DNA from: a bacterium
GTDB taxonomy: Bacteria; Electryoneota; Electryoneia; Electryoneales; Electryoneaceae
Length of the DNA: 64,000 nt
Direction: 5' to 3'
Assembly: GCA_020444265.1 (NCBI GenBank)
Contig: JAHLLH010000005.1
Span: 124,001 to 188,000 of the forward strand
Within the stretch, counting starts at the first letter, position 1; each line of letters begins with the position of its first letter. Below the pieces are notes generated by a model. It was given only the letters and a program-made list of their open reading frames with translations, had not been told where the DNA came from and ran no database searches. A program made the position numbers and the translations under genes. Below, piece after piece: positions 17,185-25,305 of this stretch.

Positions 17185-18564
17185 ATGGCCGAACAGCCTG
17201 TCACGGTTGCTGTTATTGATGACGAGAAAAACATCCGTCGCACTCTGCGTATGATCCTCGAGGCCGAGGGCTACAATGTCTGGGTAGCGGAGACGGGTGG
17301 CGAGGCGCTGAAAAAGGCGGGCAATGAGCCGGCCGATGCGGCACTACTCGACCTCAAACTACCGGATATTGATGGTCTCCAGGTGCTCGCGCAACTGCGT
17401 GAGGCGCTGCCCGGCCTGCCGGTCATCATGATTTCCGGGCATGGGACAATGGATCATGCGGTGGATGCGGTTAAGCGTGGTGCCTTCGACTTCCTCGAGA
17501 AGCCCCTCGAAAAAGACCGTGTCCTGGTCACCCTGAAGAATGCCATCGAAGTATCCGGCCTGCGACGGGAAGTCGCCAACCTGCAGGGTGGTGGTGAGAT
17601 CATCGGCACCTCCCCGAAGATGGAAGAGGTCAAGGCGTGGATCAACCGTGTCGCGCCAACCGATGGACGGACCCTGATCCTCGGAGAATCCGGCACCGGC
17701 AAGGAGCTGGTGGCACGTGCCATCCACGAGGGTTCGAAACGCGCCAACCGCCCCTTCATCAAGGTCAACTGCGCCGCCATCCCGAAGGAGTTGGTCGAAT
17801 CGGTGTTGTTCGGCCATGTGAAGGGTGCCTTTACCGGCGCAATCAAGGATAAAGAGGGCTCGTTCAAACAGGCTGATGGCGGCACCCTCTTCCTCGATGA
17901 AATCGCCGACATGGGCCTCGAAGCGCAGGCGAAGGTGCTGCGTGTTCTACAGGAGGGGGAATTCGAACCGGTCGGCGCGAGCAAGACAGAAAAGGTGGAT
18001 GTCCGTGTCATCGCAGCGACCCACAACGACCTGAAGGCGCAGGTCGACAAGGGCCAATTCCGTGAGGACTTGTATTACCGTCTGGCGGTGCTGGTCCTCG
18101 AACTACCGGCATTACGTGAACGTCGCGGGGATGTGGCCTTGCTGGCCCGTCACTTCCTGCGTGAGTTCCACGAGGAGCAGGGTCTCCCGGAACGCACCCT
18201 TTCTCCTGAAGCGCTATCCATCATCCAGAAGTACGCCTGGCCCGGCAATGTCCGTCAGTTACGCAACGTAATGGAGCGTATCGCCATCCTCGCCAGCGGC
18301 CCGGAAGTGAAGCTGGAAGACCTGCCGCACGAGATCCACGATCGTCCCGCCACAGCCTTAGGTGGAGCCGCCCCGGATGCTGCCCTGCCGCCTATCGGCA
18401 CCGCGCTGTCGGATGTCCGTACCGAAGCGGAACGCCGTTACCTCGAGGCGGTCCTCGAGCATGCAGATGGGAATGTATCCGAAGCAGCCCGAATCGTCGG
18501 TCTCGAGCGCACCCATCTGCATAAGAAATTGGTCGCGCTGGGGGTGAAGAAGGGGAAGGACTAG
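17185..18564 (+). CDS. Sigma-54-dependent response regulator (NtrC/NtrX family)
   Basis: A 459-residue transcription activator acting at sigma-54 promoters. Receiver domain at residues 8-120 with phospho-acceptor Asp56 ([11 protein letters not shown]), acidic pocket DDE and Lys in EKPLEKD. The AAA+ domain follows with Walker A GESGTGKE (167-174), the sigma-54 contact loop GAFTGA (214-219), Walker [13 protein letters not shown] and the arginine-rich REDLYYRL region. A Fis-type helix-turn-helix closes the protein ([20 protein letters not shown]). No histidine kinase gene is adjacent, so its partner and signal are unknown. The proportions resemble NtrX. Confidence 0.93.
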   Translation: MAEQPVTVAVIDDEKNIRRTLRMILEAEGYNVWVAETGGEALKKAGNEPADAALLDLKLPDIDGLQVLAQLREALPGLPVIMISGHGTMDHAVDAVKRGAFDFLEKPLEKDRVLVTLKNAIEVSGLRREVANLQGGGEIIGTSPKMEEVKAWINRVAPTDGRTLILGESGTGKELVARAIHEGSKRANRPFIKVNCAAIPKELVESVLFGHVKGAFTGAIKDKEGSFKQADGGTLFLDEIADMGLEAQAKVLRVLQEGEFEPVGASKTEKVDVRVIAATHNDLKAQVDKGQFREDLYYRLAVLVLELPALRERRGDVALLARHFLREFHEEQGLPERTLSPEALSIIQKYAWPGNVRQLRNVMERIAILASGPEVKLEDLPHEIHDRPATALGGAAPDAALPPIGTALSDVRTEAERRYLEAVLEHADGNVSEAARIVGLERTHLHKKLVALGVKKGKD

Positions 18565-18577
18565 GGATAGGCATTTC

Positions 18578-18615
18578 CCTGGCCCGACACTTCAGTGTCG
18601 GGTCTCTTCGGAGGT
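18578..18615 (+). repeat. REP sequence, left of the RAYT gene
   Basis: A 38-base imperfect palindrome with core CCCGACACTTCAGTGTCGGG plus flank TCTCTTCGGAGGT. It is the reverse complement of the copy at 19262-19299 with one mismatch, so the transposase gene lies between inverted REPs. It lies just after the regulator stop codon and may also act as its terminator. Confidence 0.85.
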
Positions 18616-18665
18616 CATGGACGCAATCAGTCGCCATTCCTGATCAGACATAAACCGGATTGTCT

Positions 18666-19238
18666 ATGGTCGAACCAGTAAACCCTGACACCAATGCCCA
18701 TCTCCTGACCTTCGGCTGCTACCATCACTTCAGGCTGTTCTCCGAACCCGGGATTCCTGATCTATTCTGTTCTCATCTCCAGCAGCAGCGCAAGATTTCC
18801 GGTCTCAAATTGTGGGCTTTTGTCATTATGCCAAACCACGTACACCTGTTGATCTTGCCTCCGGCTGATCAAGCTCTAAAACCAGTTATCAATCGAATCA
18901 AACAACAGGTAGCATTCAAAGCGATTCAGGAGTTTCGGCTACATCGCCCTGGCATGATCGAACGCCTTACTGAAGCTAAGAGTGGAGGTAATCGAACTCG
19001 ATTCTGGCAGGTGGGGGGAGGCCATGACCGAATTCTGAAAGGACCCGAAGCGCTTTACAATATGATCACATATATTCATCACAATCCTGTCCGTGCCAAT
19101 CTTGTTATGGAAGCAACGGACTTTCGATGGTCCAGTGCACTGTTTTGGGAGCTAGGTAAACCAGATCCACTCAGGATGGATATTCCAGAGTGGTGGGCAG
19201 AGCGAAAGAGTGATGACTCTGGGGTGAGCGCTCGTTAA
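18666..19238 (+). CDS. REP-associated tyrosine transposase (RAYT, Y1/HUH family)
   Basis: A 190-residue single-stranded DNA nuclease of the IS200-like Y1 family, domesticated to mobilise REP palindromes. The HUH motif is HVH (His58, His60) in IMPNHVHLLILPP. The likely catalytic tyrosine is Tyr136 in YIHHNPVRANLVMEA, followed by DFRWSSAL, a RAYT hallmark. It is intact, with no frameshift. Inverted REP copies lie 51 bases before the start and 24 bases after the stop, exactly the reported RAYT arrangement. Start ATG 18666 is preferred over TTG 18660. Confidence 0.92.
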   Translation: MVEPVNPDTNAHLLTFGCYHHFRLFSEPGIPDLFCSHLQQQRKISGLKLWAFVIMPNHVHLLILPPADQALKPVINRIKQQVAFKAIQEFRLHRPGMIERLTEAKSGGNRTRFWQVGGGHDRILKGPEALYNMITYIHHNPVRANLVMEATDFRWSSALFWELGKPDPLRMDIPEWWAERKSDDSGVSAR

Positions 19239-19254
19239 CGGGCCAACATTATCT

Positions 19255-19301
19255 GTAAGGAACCTCCGAAGAGACCCAACACTGAAGTGTCGGGCCAGGA
19301 T
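19255..19301 (-). repeat. REP sequence, right of the RAYT gene
   Basis: The inverted copy of the left REP (core at 19262-19299, one mismatch that weakens the stem by a single pair). An extended match including GTAAGGAA upstream is shared with the copy in the lptD reading frame (61073-61119). Its last bases CCAGGA lie at ribosome-binding distance from the ATG of the thioesterase gene. Confidence 0.85.
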
Positions 19302-19307
19302 AGAAAC

Positions 19308-19748
19308 ATGACCGATTATACCATCCAAAAACCCTGGGTCATCACGACCACCCGCATCCCATACGGCCACACCGACCAGATGGCGCACGTCTATTATGGG
19401 ACCTACTATCTCTACTTCGAGATGGGGCGAAATGAATGGATGCGTGCCGCCGGGTTGACCTACAAATCCTTCGAGGAGATGGGCTTCATCGTCCCGGTCG
19501 CGGAGTCGCATGCGAAGTACATGGGGCGTGTCTTTTACGATGACCTGATCGAGATTCGGACGGCGGTCAAGCTGGTCGGACGGACCCGGATCAAGTTTGT
19601 CTATGAAATCCGTCGTCAGGGTGAGGATGACCTGCTGACCACTGGCTGGTCGTTGCACGCGGTCACCAACCCGCATGGTCGTCCAGTGAGGATTCCGCAG
19701 GTGCTGCATGACATCACCGCTGAAATCGGTGAATTCGAGGGCGATTGA
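19308..19748 (+). CDS. YbgC/FadM-type acyl-CoA thioesterase (4HBT hotdog fold)
   Basis: A 146-residue hotdog thioesterase that hydrolyses acyl-CoA. The family signature HTDQMAHVYYGTYYLYFEMG contains the catalytic aspartate, and SHAKYMGRVFYDDLIEIRT and GWSLHAVTN are typical further blocks. The ATG at 19308 is chosen: an upstream GTG in frame lies inside the REP sequence. The only ribosome-binding match, AGGA, is supplied by the end of that REP. Insertion of the REP-RAYT unit probably separated this gene from the regulator and replaced its leader. Confidence 0.88.
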   Translation: MTDYTIQKPWVITTTRIPYGHTDQMAHVYYGTYYLYFEMGRNEWMRAAGLTYKSFEEMGFIVPVAESHAKYMGRVFYDDLIEIRTAVKLVGRTRIKFVYEIRRQGEDDLLTTGWSLHAVTNPHGRPVRIPQVLHDITAEIGEFEGD

Positions 19749-20050
19749 CTCCGAGGCGGAGGAACCCTCCATCCCAATTCGCAGTGTACTTGACGCATTC
19801 CCCTATCCCCGTTCTTCTATGCCTGTTGACGAGGGCGACTTGACACGCTGTCCGGGGGGAGCGTAGTTTGAACCTAGTTCGCAGCAAACATCACCAATCG
19901 GAGTTCGCCAAAGATTCATTCGTTAAGGGTCTGTTCCATCCCCGCACAGGAATGATCCGTCCGGTTTGACCGGACACCCGGCGAGACTCCATCGACTTGG
20001 TCGCGTGGTCCCTCTCCGGGGCGACGCGAATTTCATTTTATGGGTGACTC
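19749..20050 (+). promoter_or_regulatory. Intergenic leader of porU with candidate promoter
   Basis: A 302-base gap without a gene. TTGACA (19840-19845) and TAGTTT (19864-19869) are 18 bases apart and could form a promoter. Downstream in the untranslated leader is a 7-bp hairpin, GTCCGGT-TTG-ACCGGAC (19959-19975). No known riboswitch motif was recognised. Confidence 0.4.
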
Positions 20051-23000
20051 ATGCGAACGATTCGAATCCTGCATGTGCTGTTCAGCCTACTGCTGACCGC
20101 TCTGTTTGCTTCCGTTGTCCAAGCGGAAGTCCAAGTCGTTGCGGACACCCCCTCCAATCTCATCCTTGAAGTCAATTTTCAGGACTGGACCTCGGTCACG
20201 TTCGACGATGGCGTATTGCATATGCCGACCAATGCCGGGGTGGATGATCGTACGGGTGGGGAACTCACTCCCTTTGTGGCACGTCTAATCGGCCTGCCCT
20301 CGAACCAGCGCCCACGAGTCACCATCGAGTCTGTCCAGTGGGGAGAACGTCTCGTTGGACGTGCTCCGCAGGGTACCGAACCGACGGACCACCTTGAAGT
20401 AGACCATCTCTCTGGCCAGGGACCAGTTGTGGTCGGTGAGCCCTTCGAATGGCGCCGCCACTGGGTCAGCTACCTCTATCTCGTACCTGTCCAGCAGGAT
20501 GGGAACGGTGTCCGTCCCTTGAAAAGCATGCGTCTGCGTGTCGACTACGGTTCTCCAACTGAGACCGTCCTCAGCAGCAGCGACCCCCTAGTCCACGCCG
20601 CCTTGGCCAACCCTAGTGCTGCGGGACGGTGGCAGCGAAGCCTCCGTACGATCAAGCAAAACTCGAAGGTTGCCTCAACCGACGAGTGGCCCAGCGGGAC
20701 CATGATCCGTATCGAGCTGGACCGTGAAGGGATGTACGAGTTGACCCCGGAAGATCTCGACCTCTGGGGCATCGACCTGTCGGGGCTGGATCCACGGAAC
20801 TTCCGCATCTTCAACAATGGCGGCCAGCCGTTGCCTGAGGATTTTGACGATCCTCGGGACACCGAACTGCGTGAAAACGCAATCATTGTGACGGGTGAGG
20901 AGGATGGTTCTTTCGATGACGAAGACCGGATCATCTTTTTCGGTCGCGCAGTGAATACCTGGATCCCCGGCTCACCCCCGGGCGAGTACCGTCACCGTAT
21001 CAACGCCTTCACACGGGTTAACGTTTACTGGCTCAACATTGCGGATGATGGCTCGCAGGGGCTGCGAATGGCAGATCTTAATGTGGACGAGAGTCCGACC
21101 TACAACACAGACCGTGCCCGCACACGCATGTTCATCGACAACGAATCCGTCATTTTTAACAACTCCTCGCACATTGAATCGGGGAAGGATTGGTACGCTC
21201 GGGAACTCTTCAGCGGGGAGATCTATGCGGAAAGTTTCAACCTCTCTTCGCCCCTTGCGGATGAGTCCGCCACTCTATGGGTCTCTCTGAAAACCCTCGG
21301 TGGGGCGAACAACGCGACCATCCTGGTGAATGGCACCCCGGTCGATGTGTTCAACTCCTCGGTGACCACCTGGTCCATCGAGCTGGAGCCCGGTGTGCTG
21401 CGTGATGGCAACAACACGTTCACCTTCCAGATGAACAATGGCCATCTCTACTTCAACTGGTTCGAAATCCACTACGAGCGCAGGCTGAATGCGTCCAACG
21501 GCAGAATCGACTTCGACACTCTGCCCGAAGATGGAATTGCCCAGGTTACCCTTACAGGATTGGAAGAGCCGTGGGTCTTCGATATCGAAGATTTCGACGA
21601 GGTGAGCTATACCCGCGAGATCCCCTTCAAGGTCGAGACTCAGGTAAACTCACCACGCCGACATATCGCGGTGAGCACCGACAACTTCCTCACCCCGATT
21701 CGTATGCGCGTCGATGGCATCGGCCAACCGGACTATCCCAACGGACTCCGTGACACCAGCCTGGAAGCTGATTACATCATCCTTACACACGAAGATTTCT
21801 ACGACAACACGGCGCGTCTGGAAACGTTTATTGAACAGCGTGACACGATTGAAGTGCTGCGTGTGGATGTGGCAGATGTTTACCGTGAGTTCGCATGGGG
21901 CATGTTCGATCCGACAGCGATCCGTGACTTCCTCGCCTTCACCCATGACAATTGGGCGGTTATGCCGCAGAGTGTATTGCTGGTCGGGGATGGGGATTAC
22001 GACTACCGCAACATTATTTCCAATTCGGATGACAACTGGATTCCACCCTACGAAGAGAACACCGATTGCCGTGACGATTGGTACACCACCTTCGATAATG
22101 GTGTTGCCCAGATGGCGCTGGGAAGGTTGACGATTCAGACCAACCGCGCCCTCGATACCTACATTGACAAGCTGATCGCTTATGAGGCCGATACCGATCC
22201 AGGTCCATGGCGCTCAAGAATGGTGCTGTTGGCTGATGATGAGTATGTGGATGTCGGCCCGACGAGCTGGGATACGGCTCACATGGAGCAGGCGGAAGAT
22301 TTTTCGCGCAATTATGCTCCCGACTACCTCAACATCAACAAAATTTATATCGGCACTTACCCTACCAGCTACGACCCTGTGTCCGGTGGACGGCGCAAAC
22401 CTGCGGCAAATCGTGACCTGATCGAACAGATCAACGCGGGCGCCTTGCTGGTCAGCTTCATCGGGCATGGCAATGCCCACACGTGGACGCACGAATCGGT
22501 ATTGACCGATTCGCGTGACGGTTCCCTGATTAACAGCGGTACACGCAACCCGATCTACATCGCGGCGACCTGTTCATGGGGCCATTTTGACCGTCCTGAC
22601 AACCAGTCGCATCCCGAATTGCTGCTCGAACAGTCAGGTGGTGCGATCGGAGTGATCGCGGCAACGCGCAAGACAAACGGCTTCAACAACTTTGACTTCG
22701 CGCTCGCCTTTTACAGCCGTCTGTTTGACCGGGTCAACAATTTCCCGCTTGGTACTAGTCTTTATCTGGCCAAAATGGATGCACCGCTCGGTTCGAATCG
22801 TTACTACCACTGCCTGGGCGAACCTCACCTGACCCCGGCACTGCCGAGGTTGGACATGAATGTCGAGGAGGTCAATCCGGATAGCCTTCAGGCATTGGCG
22901 CATGCCTCGGTCCGTGGCACGGTCCAGATTCCAAGCCTCGCCGCTGCGAACAAACAGCAAGGCGACAATTTCCGCACTGAGCGAGGCATCAGCGCCACAA

Positions 23001-23971
23001 CAGCTGCAGATTTTGATGGCGAGACCCTGGTTACGGTCTACGACAGCGATGATACCCTGAGCTACACCTTTACCAACCGCAACGGCACGACAGGCAGCAC
23101 CCTTGACTATTATGTTAAGGGCGGCACCCTCTTCCGTGGCAATGTGACAACAACAGGCGGTGAGTTTACAGCCAATTTCATGGTCCCACGTGACGTCAAA
23201 TTCGGGTCTAATGCCGGGTCCATCCAGATGTACTGCTACAACGACGAGCAGGATGGTGTCGGCACGATGCGTGACCTGGCTATATCCGTCAACAGTGCTG
23301 ACTTGAATGATGCCACTCCGCCGGAGCTACGGATTCGCTTTGATCATGAAAACTGGATGAGCGGCGATTTGACCAGTTCACAGCCAACCCTCTACCTCGA
23401 TGTCTTCGATACCAATGGGGTCAATCTGACTGGTGAAATCGGTCATGATATCCGTGCTATCATTGATGGCACGCGTGAGCTGGTCCTCACCGAAGGATTC
23501 ATCTACAACCGTGACAGCTTTACACGTGGGACGGCGGAACAGCCCATCTATGACCTCGAACCGGGCCGTCACCGTATCGAAGCATGGGCGTGGGACAATG
23601 CCAACAACTTCACCCGAACCGAAGCCAGCTTTGTCGTGGTTGATCCCAACGATGAGGTTCAGCTCGAGAACGTGCTGAACTTCCCGAATCCCTTTAACGA
23701 CAGAACATCCTTCACCTTCGAGCTCTCGACGGAGGCGGAGGTGAGCATACGCATCTTCACCGCGAGTGGACGACTGATCCAGGAGATCGGTCCTGTCGCG
23801 GCGAGCGCCGGGTTCAATTACCCGGGTGGCACCAACAGCCATCTCGAATGGGATGGGCGGGATCGTTTCGGAGATCCCATCGCAAACGGTGTTTATCTGT
23901 ACAAAATCAAGGCTAAAGGAGCCTCCGGACAGACGGACGAGGTTCTTGGCAAGCTGTTACGTATTCGCTAA
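20051..23971 (+). CDS. porU: Type IX secretion sortase PorU (C25 gingipain-family cysteine peptidase)
   Basis: A 1306-residue outer-surface sortase that removes the C-terminal sorting domain of T9SS cargo and attaches the cargo to the surface. A signal peptide (LHVLFSLLLTALFASVVQA) is followed by a long beta-rich region. The C25 catalytic domain has His806 in SFIGHGNAHTWTHES and Cys841 in AATCSWGHFDRPDNQSHPE, both in the order and context of PorU and gingipains. The C-terminus is itself an Ig-like FlgD-type domain (FPNPFNDRTSFTFELS ... GDPIANGVYLYKIKAKG). porV follows 147 bases later. Confidence 0.9.
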   Translation: MRTIRILHVLFSLLLTALFASVVQAEVQVVADTPSNLILEVNFQDWTSVTFDDGVLHMPTNAGVDDRTGGELTPFVARLIGLPSNQRPRVTIESVQWGERLVGRAPQGTEPTDHLEVDHLSGQGPVVVGEPFEWRRHWVSYLYLVPVQQDGNGVRPLKSMRLRVDYGSPTETVLSSSDPLVHAALANPSAAGRWQRSLRTIKQNSKVASTDEWPSGTMIRIELDREGMYELTPEDLDLWGIDLSGLDPRNFRIFNNGGQPLPEDFDDPRDTELRENAIIVTGEEDGSFDDEDRIIFFGRAVNTWIPGSPPGEYRHRINAFTRVNVYWLNIADDGSQGLRMADLNVDESPTYNTDRARTRMFIDNESVIFNNSSHIESGKDWYARELFSGEIYAESFNLSSPLADESATLWVSLKTLGGANNATILVNGTPVDVFNSSVTTWSIELEPGVLRDGNNTFTFQMNNGHLYFNWFEIHYERRLNASNGRIDFDTLPEDGIAQVTLTGLEEPWVFDIEDFDEVSYTREIPFKVETQVNSPRRHIAVSTDNFLTPIRMRVDGIGQPDYPNGLRDTSLEADYIILTHEDFYDNTARLETFIEQRDTIEVLRVDVADVYREFAWGMFDPTAIRDFLAFTHDNWAVMPQSVLLVGDGDYDYRNIISNSDDNWIPPYEENTDCRDDWYTTFDNGVAQMALGRLTIQTNRALDTYIDKLIAYEADTDPGPWRSRMVLLADDEYVDVGPTSWDTAHMEQAEDFSRNYAPDYLNINKIYIGTYPTSYDPVSGGRRKPAANRDLIEQINAGALLVSFIGHGNAHTWTHESVLTDSRDGSLINSGTRNPIYIAATCSWGHFDRPDNQSHPELLLEQSGGAIGVIAATRKTNGFNNFDFALAFYSRLFDRVNNFPLGTSLYLAKMDAPLGSNRYYHCLGEPHLTPALPRLDMNVEEVNPDSLQALAHASVRGTVQIPSLAAANKQQGDNFRTERGISATTAADFDGETLVTVYDSDDTLSYTFTNRNGTTGSTLDYYVKGGTLFRGNVTTTGGEFTANFMVPRDVKFGSNAGSIQMYCYNDEQDGVGTMRDLAISVNSADLNDATPPELRIRFDHENWMSGDLTSSQPTLYLDVFDTNGVNLTGEIGHDIRAIIDGTRELVLTEGFIYNRDSFTRGTAEQPIYDLEPGRHRIEAWAWDNANNFTRTEASFVVVDPNDEVQLENVLNFPNPFNDRTSFTFELSTEAEVSIRIFTASGRLIQEIGPVAASAGFNYPGGTNSHLEWDGRDRFGDPIANGVYLYKIKAKGASGQTDEVLGKLLRIR

Positions 23972-24118
23972 GTTGACCGTTTCGCAGTCTCATGAGCAGT
24001 TGCGGGATGAGAAATGGTCCTCGAACCGGGCGGGTGAACATTGATCTGCCTGGCACAAACAGGACGACAAATGGGCGATACAATCGTCCAGCAGGTGATT
24101 ACATCAGGTAGGAAAGCG

Positions 24119-25189
24119 ATGATCGGCACTCTTCACCACCGACTGACACGGACAGCAATCCTTGCGGGTATCGCACTGTTGCTGATCCTCGGCATGGGTA
24201 CTCCGGCAAAGGCGGTAAGCGTCTCCCAGTCCGGCGTACTGTTTCTTAAGATCAGCCCCGGCGCACGACCCGGTGGTATGGGCGAAGCATTTGTCGCACT
24301 CGCCGATGATGCGTCCTCCACCTGGTGGAACCCGGCAGGGCTGGCATATGTCAAGAATGATGAGTTGACTCTGATGCACGCCAACTGGCTGCCTCAGTTC
24401 AAGTTCAACGACCTCTATTATGACTACCTGAGCTACGTGCACAAGGTGGATGACTGGGGAACGTTCGGCGGAAACATCATCTTCCTGAACCTGGGTGAAA
24501 GCCAGCGTACCGATGAAACAGGTACCGCTCTCGGCACCTTCTCTTCTTATGAGATGGCTGCCACTGGTTCCTACGGTTCCCAGATGACCCCGAACACCGC
24601 CCTCGGTGTCAACATGCGGTTCATCTTCAGCCACCTCTCTGATCGTGGCGCTGGTCAGGAACGTGGTTCCGGTGAAGCGACCAGTGTTGGTGTGGACATC
24701 GGCTGGCTGTGGGACACTCCAATTCGCAAGCTGCGTCTAGGCGCGAACCTGTCGAACATGGGCCCGAAGGTTGCCTACATCGACCAGGCTCAGGCTGATC
24801 CGCTGCCGACCAACTTGAAGTTCGGTTTCGCCTATCATCTCGTTGACAGCCCTTACAACACCCTGACTCTCGTGGGTGATGTGGACAAGGAGCTGGTTCG
24901 TGTCTACGAGGATGGCAAATCCGATCCCTTCTACCTCGCCTTGCTTACCGCATGGGGAGATGGATCCTTCAACACCCTGATTTATCACACAGGTATGGAA
25001 TACTGGTACAGCGACCTCGTCGCTCTTCGTTTCGGCTACTGGAACGATGATCTTGGCAAGGTGAAGCCGATCACCTTCGGCGCCAGCCTGAAATACTCCC
25101 TGTATCGCTTTGACTTTTCCTATGTCGCCGCCGGTGAAGGGCACCCGTTGCAGGATACGATGCGCTTCAGCTTGTCCATCGGCTTCTAA
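24119..25189 (+). CDS. porV: Type IX secretion outer membrane protein PorV (LptO family)
   Basis: A 356-residue outer membrane beta-barrel that, in known systems, receives cargo from the translocon and delivers it to PorU. After a signal peptide (AILAGIALLLILGMGTPAKA) comes the family signature FLKISPGARPGGMGEAFVAL and ADDASSTWWNPAGLAYV. Beta-strand repeats fill the rest and the protein ends in the aromatic motif FSLSIGF. The ATG at 24119 is preferred over upstream in-frame starts because AGGAAAG lies before it and the signal peptide then starts normally. It directly follows porU. Confidence 0.9.
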   Translation: MIGTLHHRLTRTAILAGIALLLILGMGTPAKAVSVSQSGVLFLKISPGARPGGMGEAFVALADDASSTWWNPAGLAYVKNDELTLMHANWLPQFKFNDLYYDYLSYVHKVDDWGTFGGNIIFLNLGESQRTDETGTALGTFSSYEMAATGSYGSQMTPNTALGVNMRFIFSHLSDRGAGQERGSGEATSVGVDIGWLWDTPIRKLRLGANLSNMGPKVAYIDQAQADPLPTNLKFGFAYHLVDSPYNTLTLVGDVDKELVRVYEDGKSDPFYLALLTAWGDGSFNTLIYHTGMEYWYSDLVALRFGYWNDDLGKVKPITFGASLKYSLYRFDFSYVAAGEGHPLQDTMRFSLSIGF

Positions 25190-25215
25190 TAGTACCACCA
25201 GTGGGTTTATGGGTC

Positions 25216-25243
25216 GGCAGCCCCACCCCCGCAGGGGGCTGCC
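25216..25243 (+). terminator. Hairpin downstream of porV
   Basis: GGCAGCCCC pairs with GGGGCTGCC around a short C-rich loop. There is no T-run after it, so it may attenuate or stabilise the message rather than terminate it fully; the next gene starts 62 bases later in the same direction. Confidence 0.5.
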
Positions 25244-25305
25244 TTACCCGATAGCCAGATCCCGGGCGATGTTTCCCCGGGGACGCGAACGATGACAGAA
25301 GGCTC

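Noticed and set aside
19870-20050. Cyclic-di-GMP or other riboswitch in the porU leader
   Set aside because: There is a small hairpin but none of the conserved GGCAAA/GCAAAG elements expected for the cyclic-di-GMP-I class.
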